NCBI GenBank assembly: GCA_002323535.1
Contig: DCQT01000020.1
Location: forward strand, 1 to 11,108
Source of the DNA: Bacteriovoracaceae bacterium UBA1511
Lineage (GTDB): Bacteria > Bdellovibrionota > Bacteriovoracia > Bacteriovoracales > Bacteriovoracaceae
Direction of reading: 5' to 3'
DNA length: 11,108 nt
Part shown: piece after piece, positions 6,034 through 11,108 of the stretch
How the letters are laid out: each line of letters opens with the position of its first letter
How positions within the stretch are numbered: the first letter of the stretch is position 1
Position numbers and translations under genes: made by a program
The notes under the pieces: model-generated
What the model saw: the letters and a program-made list of their open reading frames with translations, nothing else
The model's database searches: none
What the model was told of the DNA's origin: nothing

Positions 6034-7530
6034 TTACAATTTTTGAGTTCTAACTTCTTTACCATCATAGAGAATTCTACTCGGGGCTCCCTCAACAATT
6101 GAGTCTATGACACAAGGCCTTTTCCATATACTTGATATATTTTTTAAAGTCTCACAGGCTTGTCCATAATCTAAATCTACCCCATAGTGAATATGCTTTA
6201 ATAACAATTCTCCTCGGTTAGAAAAGTTTGAGTCTGTAACCTCAATGACTGGATTTCCTGAATTCGTTAATTGGTTAAGTAGCTTTGCTTTAATCTCATT
6301 AAACTCTCTTGAATCAACTTCATGTCGATTTGTGCGGGGATTAAACTTATATGTAAAAATATTTTGTCTCATACAAAATTCTTCAGTCAAAAACTCATCG
6401 ATAAAGGTTATATCATTATGAGTTTTTCTAATTTCAAATATTTTTTTTCGCCCTAAATTAGCACTTGTATTCCAATTTGCCTTTTTATGCATGTCTTGGC
6501 ACTCATTATATTCTTTGCCAAACTTTCCTGTATCCCACCGATATTCAATATCTCTAAAAAGCTCTATGCCAATTTTATATGGGTTAATCTGCTGCCTACT
6601 CATCGCCATTACACCCGCATGATGATCTGCAAAGTCAATAACCTCACTTGCATTGAGTGCGTTGTTGGTCATAATCGTAGAGTGCCAGTAAGACGCCCAC
6701 CCCTCATTCATTATTTTGGTCATTCTCTGGGGAAGAAAATAATAAGCTTCCTCGCGAAGCATGCCAATAATATCGGATTCCCAATCCTCAAGAGGGGCTT
6801 TTTCCATCAAGAAACCCAATATATCTCTAGACGGTAAACTTGAGTCCCTAAGAGTTTCAATCTCAGTAAACTCATCCTTGCTTGGTGCCTCGACTAATTC
6901 CTTTTTTTCATCTTCATACCTTCTTTTAGAACGAAAAAAAGATTTTAGCGCTTCCGATTGTCCGTCGTATTCATCAAATTCCTCTTCTTCCACCTTTTTA
7001 ACTTTTTGACGTTTTTCAAATAATAAGTTGTGTTCAAGTAAATTCTCCAAAGAGAGAACTTTATCAATGAATGTTTCTACTTTGTCTTGGCCAAATCTAT
7101 TCATATAACGTCGAATCTTCGTTCCGTTATTTGCCATTACATCCATCATTTTTCTATTAGTTCCAGAGAACCAATAATTGTTTTTGAAAAAGTCAGCATG
7201 ACCGTAAACATGGGCCATTACAGTTTTTTGATCGACTAAATTGTTTGCTTTTAAAAGATACGCGTAGCAGGGATCAGTATTTATGACCATTTCATAAATT
7301 TTTTGCACACCGTAAGCATAGCCTTTTGATAGTTGATCATAGTCAAGACCAAATTTCCAATGTGGGTAACGACTTGGAAAGCCTCCTTGAGCTGCTAATA
7401 TATTCACAGTATCGTAGTCACATTCCTCGAAAACAACTGGGTAGAAGTCAAGGCCATAATCTAAAGCATGAGATTCAATAATATTTTTTAACTCTAGTAG
7501 CTCACCTTGGATTGGCTTGGTTCTGTTCAT
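6034..7530 (-). CDS. spoVR: SpoVR family protein (YcgB-like)
   Basis: Cytoplasmic SpoVR-family protein of about 498 residues. B. subtilis SpoVR is needed for spore cortex formation and E. coli YcgB is its homologue; the biochemical activity is not established to my knowledge. Family landmarks are clear: the HWKFGLDYDQLSKGYAYG block near residue 58, ADFFKNNYWF after a HVYGH motif, a charged variable segment around 175-215, then EGWASYWHS, FADHHAGVM and INPYKIGIELFRDIEYRW. The conserved histidine- and glutamate-bearing motifs are intact. GTG at 7533 and ATG at 7530 are adjacent possible starts. I prefer ATG because the AGGGGA site then has the better spacing and the start overlaps the preceding stop as TGATG. 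This tight coupling to the YeaH-like gene upstream supports joint production. Convergence with the plus-strand TPR gene leaves no room for a separate terminator. Confidence 0.93.
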   Translation of the reverse strand: MNRTKPIQGELLELKNIIESHALDYGLDFYPVVFEECDYDTVNILAAQGGFPSRYPHWKFGLDYDQLSKGYAYGVQKIYEMVINTDPCYAYLLKANNLVDQKTVMAHVYGHADFFKNNYWFSGTNRKMMDVMANNGTKIRRYMNRFGQDKVETFIDKVLSLENLLEHNLLFEKRQKVKKVEEEEFDEYDGQSEALKSFFRSKRRYEDEKKELVEAPSKDEFTEIETLRDSSLPSRDILGFLMEKAPLEDWESDIIGMLREEAYYFLPQRMTKIMNEGWASYWHSTIMTNNALNASEVIDFADHHAGVMAMSRQQINPYKIGIELFRDIEYRWDTGKFGKEYNECQDMHKKANWNTSANLGRKKIFEIRKTHNDITFIDEFLTEEFCMRQNIFTYKFNPRTNRHEVDSREFNEIKAKLLNQLTNSGNPVIEVTDSNFSNRGELLLKHIHYGVDLDYGQACETLKNISSIWKRPCVIDSIVEGAPSRILYDGKEVRTQKL

Positions 7531-8642
7531 CACTTCCCCTTTCCTAAAAAGTCTTTAATAGAATCTAAAATTGCTTCCTTATTTTTAATTTTGGATAAAA
7601 TTACCTCTTCATTTTCCTGTCCAAATCCAGTATTTAGATCTTTGTAAAACTGTCCCGAGCCGTAACGACTTTCCACTTGCCCATAGCAAAAAACATTACT
7701 TGATGGAATAATATCATTTTTTAAAATATCAAGACAAAGCTTTGTGTCATCTGTGGACCAGTTGTCACCATCACTAAAATGAAATGGATAAATGTTCCAC
7801 TCACTTGGATTATAATCTTCCTGAATAATTTCTCTGCATAACTTATAAGCAGAACTTATTAGAGTGCCTCCAGATTCTCTTGTTTTGAAAAAAGTTTCCT
7901 CATCAACTTCTTTCGCTGTAGCGTCGTGAATGATGTATCTAATTTCAATGTCCTTATACTGACTTTTTAGCCATAAATTGATCCAAAAACTTTCCGTTCT
8001 AACAATTTCTTTTTGTTCGTCTCCCATCGAACCAGAAACATCCATCATATAAATAACAACCGCCGAATTTTCAAATTCCACTGTGGTATTGGCACTCCTA
8101 TAGCGAAAGTCTCCTCTTACTGGGACTATTATAGGATTGTCCTTGTCGTAGGTACCAGTTGAAACCTGTCTTTTGAGTGCTTCTTTATAACTACGTTTGA
8201 AATGCTTTAAGCTATCTGGGCCAACTTGCCCAATGGAGTTATAACGGTCTGTCGTAGATTGAAGAGACTTTTTTCCTTTAGGTTCTATGTTTGGTAACTC
8301 AAGTTCTTCCCCTAAAATGGAAGCCAGCTCATCCAAACTAAGCTCTACGTCGAGCTCTTTGTTGCCTTCTCCGTTCCCTGCTTCTTCATTTCCTTGCTCC
8401 GGCTGTCCCTCTTGTTCTACGGGGTCGCCTTTTTCACCATCTCCTTGTCCCATGCCGCCTTGTTGTTTTGAGCCAAACTTAAAGCGCGGAGTTTCAATTC
8501 TTGGCATAGGAACTTTATATGTCCCTGATCCTTTTTGAATAGGCATCTCTCCATTGGAAACATATTTTTTAAGACTATCTCTTATTTTACCTTTAACAAT
8601 TTTTCGAAACCTTGTGTGATCCCTTTTAATCGGGTGATCCAT
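7530..8642 (-). CDS. YeaH/YhbH (DUF444) family VWA-like protein
   Basis: Cytoplasmic 370-residue protein of the family that includes E. coli YeaH and B. subtilis YhbH, encoded next to PrkA in many bacteria. The N-terminal basic part (1-55) is typical of the family. It is followed by a Gly/Glu/Gln-rich low-complexity linker (about 58-96) and a helical stretch. The C-terminal von Willebrand A-like domain has the MIDAS motif DVSGSM at 201-206, RESGGT near 255-260 and FHFSDGDNW near 287-295, all consistent with a metal-ion-dependent adhesion site. It probably acts as an adaptor or partner of the PrkA AAA+ protein, as VWA proteins do for MoxR-type ATPases; that is inference. ATG start with a near-perfect AGGAGGTGA ribosome binding site (8646-8654), the strongest in the window. 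It lies 29 nt after prkA and its stop overlaps the spoVR start. Confidence 0.94.
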   Translation of the reverse strand: MDHPIKRDHTRFRKIVKGKIRDSLKKYVSNGEMPIQKGSGTYKVPMPRIETPRFKFGSKQQGGMGQGDGEKGDPVEQEGQPEQGNEEAGNGEGNKELDVELSLDELASILGEELELPNIEPKGKKSLQSTTDRYNSIGQVGPDSLKHFKRSYKEALKRQVSTGTYDKDNPIIVPVRGDFRYRSANTTVEFENSAVVIYMMDVSGSMGDEQKEIVRTESFWINLWLKSQYKDIEIRYIIHDATAKEVDEETFFKTRESGGTLISSAYKLCREIIQEDYNPSEWNIYPFHFSDGDNWSTDDTKLCLDILKNDIIPSSNVFCYGQVESRYGSGQFYKDLNTGFGQENEEVILSKIKNKEAILDSIKDFLGKGK

Positions 8643-8671
8643 GATTCACCTCCTTGGATGAAAGTGGTTTT

Positions 8672-10729
8672 CTAAGATTTTGCAGAGTCGCCTTTTGCAA
8701 AAATAGAAGCCACAAAATTCAACGCATCAGTTGCGCAAATTTCACAATACCCAAAGTTTTTGATTAACCTTGACTTAACAACATCAATTTTTTCCTGTGT
8801 TTCCTTATCAACTACCTTTGAAATTATCGTTGTTAATTTTATTGAGTCTTTTTGATCCTCAAATAGTTTTAATTCAAGCGCACGGTGCAAGCGCTCGTTC
8901 ATCTTGTAGTCAAACGATTTGCCCTCAATAGCTAAGGCCCCGATGTAATTCATAATTTCCCTTCTGAAATCTTCTTTTCTACTATCAGGAATATCAATTT
9001 TCTCTTCAATTGATCTCATGAAGCGCTCATCAGCATCCTCGAGTCTATTTGAGTATTTGTTTCTAATTTTTTCTTTCTGTGTATAAGCTTTTACATTATC
9101 AACATAGTTTGCACACAAAGTCTGAATAGCAGACTCATCAACACTAATTGCTTTTTGAACATCATTTTTAACAATGTCTTCATACTCTTGTCTCGATACA
9201 GCGAGCATCTCTTGAAAAACTTCGAGCTGGTCCATTGAACTAATGAGACTATGGTGCTTAAGTCCACTCTCTAACTCATTAAAAACCATAAATGGATTTA
9301 TACATCCTAGGTGTCCATTTTTAACAAGTGCATTACTTATTTTATCTTGAATATACCTAGGTGAAATACCCTCAAGACCCTCTCTTACTGCTTCCTTACG
9401 TAATTCTTTGACATTATCCTCATTATAGCCAGGTAGAGTTTTACCATTAAAAAGCTTTAGCTTTTGTAATTTTGTTAAATCACTCTTTTTAGGTTCTTCT
9501 AATCTAGTTAAAATTGCCCAAATAGAGGCCATCTCAAGTGTATGTGGAGCAATGTGAACATGAGGTATTTTTACTGCATTGAAGTCTTTTTGATAAATTC
9601 TAACCTCTTGATCGAGCCTTGTAATATAAGGCACGTCAATTTTTACAGTTCTATCTCTCAATGCTTCCATGAACTCGTTATTTTGAAGCTTCTTGAACTC
9701 TGGCTCATTTGTATGACCTAAAATAACTTCATCAATATCAGTTTGAGCAAACTTTTTTGGTTTAATTGATTGCTCTTGAGAAGCACCTAGAAGATCATAA
9801 AGAAATGCAACATCAAGTTTGAGTACTTCAATAAATTCAACTATCCCCCTATTTGCAATGTTAAACTCACCGTCAAAATTAAATGCTCTTGGGTCAGAAT
9901 CTGATCCATATTGTGCAATTTTTCGGTAATTAATATCACCAGTTAATTCAGTAGAGTCCTGGTTTTTTTCATCTTTAGGCTGGAAAGTACCAATGCCAAC
10001 CCTATCTTTTTCACTGAGTAATAATCTCCTTACTTCAACGTGCTTCATTACCTTTTCCCAATCGCCATCATATTTATCCATATAAGCAGAAAAAATATGA
10101 CGATCAGCTGGACAGACTTGACCTTTAATTTTGACTTTCATTCCGCTTTCAAGACCCTTGTTTAGGCCATCAAGAAACTTTTTGCGAACCTCTTGAGGGA
10201 TAAGCTTTAGTGGCTCTTCGTGCATTGGCGATGGAAAAACTTTTTGTCCTCCTAAAATTTCAGTTTCTTCGGTGTCTACCCAAGTGAATGTATAGAGAGC
10301 TCCTTCGTCAGTTCGGGAATATCTCTCTAGTCCTTTTTTCAAAAGGCGAGCAATAGATGACTTGGCCGAGCCAACAGGTCCATGGAGTAATAAGACTCTT
10401 TTTTCTGTACCATATCCAGCGGCAGCAGACTTAAAAAAGTTAACTAACTTCATCAAATGGACATCAATACCAAAGACTGCATCTGCCCCATTGTCAAAAG
10501 GATCATCAAAAAAATGGTATCTAGTAATCTCTTTTTTATATTCACTGTAAGTGCTCGTCCCGTGACTTAAAATCATATCATGAACACGTTGAAATGCGTT
10601 GCGAGTAATTTTGGGATCCTTTGAAATAAGATCTAAGTATTCTTGAAATGAACCTTTCCAATGTAGATGAGTAAAATCTTCTACTTTGTAGTTTTCTTCC
10701 ATGAATGAAGCCATATCTATTTGTGCCAT
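8672..10729 (-). CDS. prkA: PrkA-type AAA+ serine protein kinase
   Basis: Cytoplasmic PrkA/YeaG-family protein, 685 residues from this start. Family members are described as serine protein kinases, and a protease activity has also been reported for B. subtilis PrkA. Visible features: LHWKGSFQEYLDLI near the N terminus; RYHFFDDPF; the P-loop GPVGSAKS at 117-124; the PrkA block HEEPLKLIPQEVR; RGIVEFIEVLK; the sensor-like GHTNEPEF; RDRTVKIDVPYITRLDQE with candidate arginine fingers; GISPRYIQDKISNAL; and a C-terminal helical region ending near FGYCEICATDAL. The P-loop has Ala where the canonical GxxxxGK[ST] has Gly. ATG at 10727-10729 is chosen because GGGAGGG precedes it by about 4-5 nt and the family alignment starts here. 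TTG at 10804, with AAGGA upstream, would add 25 residues. It is the first gene of the prkA-yeaH-spoVR operon. Confidence 0.95.
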   Translation of the reverse strand: MAQIDMASFMEENYKVEDFTHLHWKGSFQEYLDLISKDPKITRNAFQRVHDMILSHGTSTYSEYKKEITRYHFFDDPFDNGADAVFGIDVHLMKLVNFFKSAAAGYGTEKRVLLLHGPVGSAKSSIARLLKKGLERYSRTDEGALYTFTWVDTEETEILGGQKVFPSPMHEEPLKLIPQEVRKKFLDGLNKGLESGMKVKIKGQVCPADRHIFSAYMDKYDGDWEKVMKHVEVRRLLLSEKDRVGIGTFQPKDEKNQDSTELTGDINYRKIAQYGSDSDPRAFNFDGEFNIANRGIVEFIEVLKLDVAFLYDLLGASQEQSIKPKKFAQTDIDEVILGHTNEPEFKKLQNNEFMEALRDRTVKIDVPYITRLDQEVRIYQKDFNAVKIPHVHIAPHTLEMASIWAILTRLEEPKKSDLTKLQKLKLFNGKTLPGYNEDNVKELRKEAVREGLEGISPRYIQDKISNALVKNGHLGCINPFMVFNELESGLKHHSLISSMDQLEVFQEMLAVSRQEYEDIVKNDVQKAISVDESAIQTLCANYVDNVKAYTQKEKIRNKYSNRLEDADERFMRSIEEKIDIPDSRKEDFRREIMNYIGALAIEGKSFDYKMNERLHRALELKLFEDQKDSIKLTTIISKVVDKETQEKIDVVKSRLIKNFGYCEICATDALNFVASIFAKGDSAKS

Positions 10730-10804
10730 GAATCCCTCCCAAAAACCCAGAAACTCTTTAATAGTTTCCTTATTTAATTGTAACTTGTAGCCATATTTAT
10801 TCAA

Positions 10805-10937
10805 AGCTTTAAATCCTTATTATTGCACTTATTTCACAGAGACTTTTTGACACCAGATTTCCCATTTTTTTAAAAAAAAATAATAAAATTCAACAATTGG
10901 GGTGATAAAATAAAAGAAACTTTATTGAGGTAGACAG
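10805..10937. promoter_or_regulatory. Divergent promoter region between prkA and the phosphatase gene
   Basis: AT-rich intergenic stretch with no gene. On the plus strand a perfect TTGACA at 10847-10852 is followed 18 nt later by TAAAAA (10871-10876), a possible sigma-70-type promoter for the phosphatase. T7 followed by A9 (10865-10880) is a likely bent or flexible tract. A GAGGT ribosome binding site (10926-10930) precedes the plus-strand ATG, and AAGGA (about 10813-10817) precedes the optional prkA TTG. I found no convincing sigma-54 -24/-12 pair and no clear -10 for prkA. Confidence 0.4.
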
Positions 10938-11108
10938 ATGAGTTTAGTATTTAATGGAATTACCGACATTGGGTGCGTAAGAAAGAGTAATCAAGATTCA
11001 ATTTATTTGAATAAGTCTCAAAATCTTTTTATCGTTGCTGATGGAATGGGCGGACATCAAGGAGGAGATATCGCTTCGGCAATGGCAGTAGAGATAATTC
11101 CACAAACT
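10938..11108 (+). CDS. PP2C-family Ser/Thr protein phosphatase, N-terminal part
   Basis: Metal-dependent phosphatase of the PP2C (PrpC/Stp) type that removes phosphate from serine and threonine residues. Only 57 codons are present before the window ends. They include the first two signature blocks of the family: DIGCVRKSNQD, equivalent to the conserved G-x-VR-x-x-NxD motif, and VADGMGGHQGGDIAS, whose aspartate binds the catalytic metal ions. The start ATG at 10938 follows GAGGT at a 7-nt spacing, and the alignment to the family begins right there. It is divergent from prkA across a shared promoter region, so it could counteract phosphorylation by a Ser/Thr kinase. Whether PrkA substrates are its targets is inference. 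Further domains beyond 11108 are unknown. Confidence 0.92.
   Translation, partial: MSLVFNGITDIGCVRKSNQDSIYLNKSQNLFIVADGMGGHQGGDIASAMAVEIIPQT

Noticed and set aside
6487..7009. Two plus-strand frames opposite spoVR
   Set aside because: Antisense to conserved SpoVR motifs; Ser-rich translation is the mirror of the acidic, charged SpoVR segment.
8287..8538. Plus-strand frame rich in Pro, Ser and Cys
   Set aside because: Mirror of the Gly/Gln/Glu-rich linker of the YeaH-like protein; composition is explained by that low-complexity segment.
10805..10937. Sigma-54 promoter for prkA
   Set aside because: No GG-N10-GC type -24/-12 pair could be found on the minus strand.

Overview
The window comes from an AT-rich bacterial chromosome and is gene-dense. 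It has nine protein genes, two of them cut by the window ends. I see no tRNA, rRNA, CRISPR array or mobile element. The sigma-32 (RpoH)-type sigma factor, Sec-type signal peptides and the rpsO-pnp pair point to a Gram-negative, proteobacteria-like organism. The low GC plus an operon for prkA, a YeaH/DUF444 protein and spoVR in a probably non-sporulating lineage would fit a Bacteriovorax/Bdellovibrio-type bacterium. That placement is inference with low confidence.

Left part (1-4673, all minus strand). Reading in the direction of transcription: an unrecognised exported protein, a sigma-32-like factor 6 nt downstream, rpsO (ribosomal protein S15), a textbook intrinsic terminator, then pnp (polynucleotide phosphorylase), which runs off the left edge. 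A perfect 12-bp inverted repeat lies in the pnp leader. This is the same place where the E. coli rpsO-pnp operon carries its RNase III/PNPase autoregulatory hairpin.

Middle (4674-6031). An 86-bp divergent intergenic region separates the unknown exported protein (minus) from a TPR-like exported protein (plus). Both reading frames clearly encode signal peptides. Neither has an ATG, GTG or TTG codon in frame ahead of the signal peptide. The best starts are ATT (minus gene) and ATC (plus gene), each behind an AGGA-type ribosome binding site. This is the most unusual feature of the window.

Right part (6034-10804, minus strand). A tightly packed operon prkA - yeaH/DUF444 - spoVR encodes an AAA+ PrkA-type protein kinase, a VWA/MIDAS-domain protein and a SpoVR protein. 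This three-gene set is conserved and linked to stress, starvation or sporulation. Divergent from prkA, across a 130-200 bp promoter region, the first 57 codons of a PP2C-type Ser/Thr phosphatase are visible (10938 onward). A protein kinase system and a phosphatase therefore sit back to back. The TPR gene and spoVR converge with only 2 bp between their stop codons.
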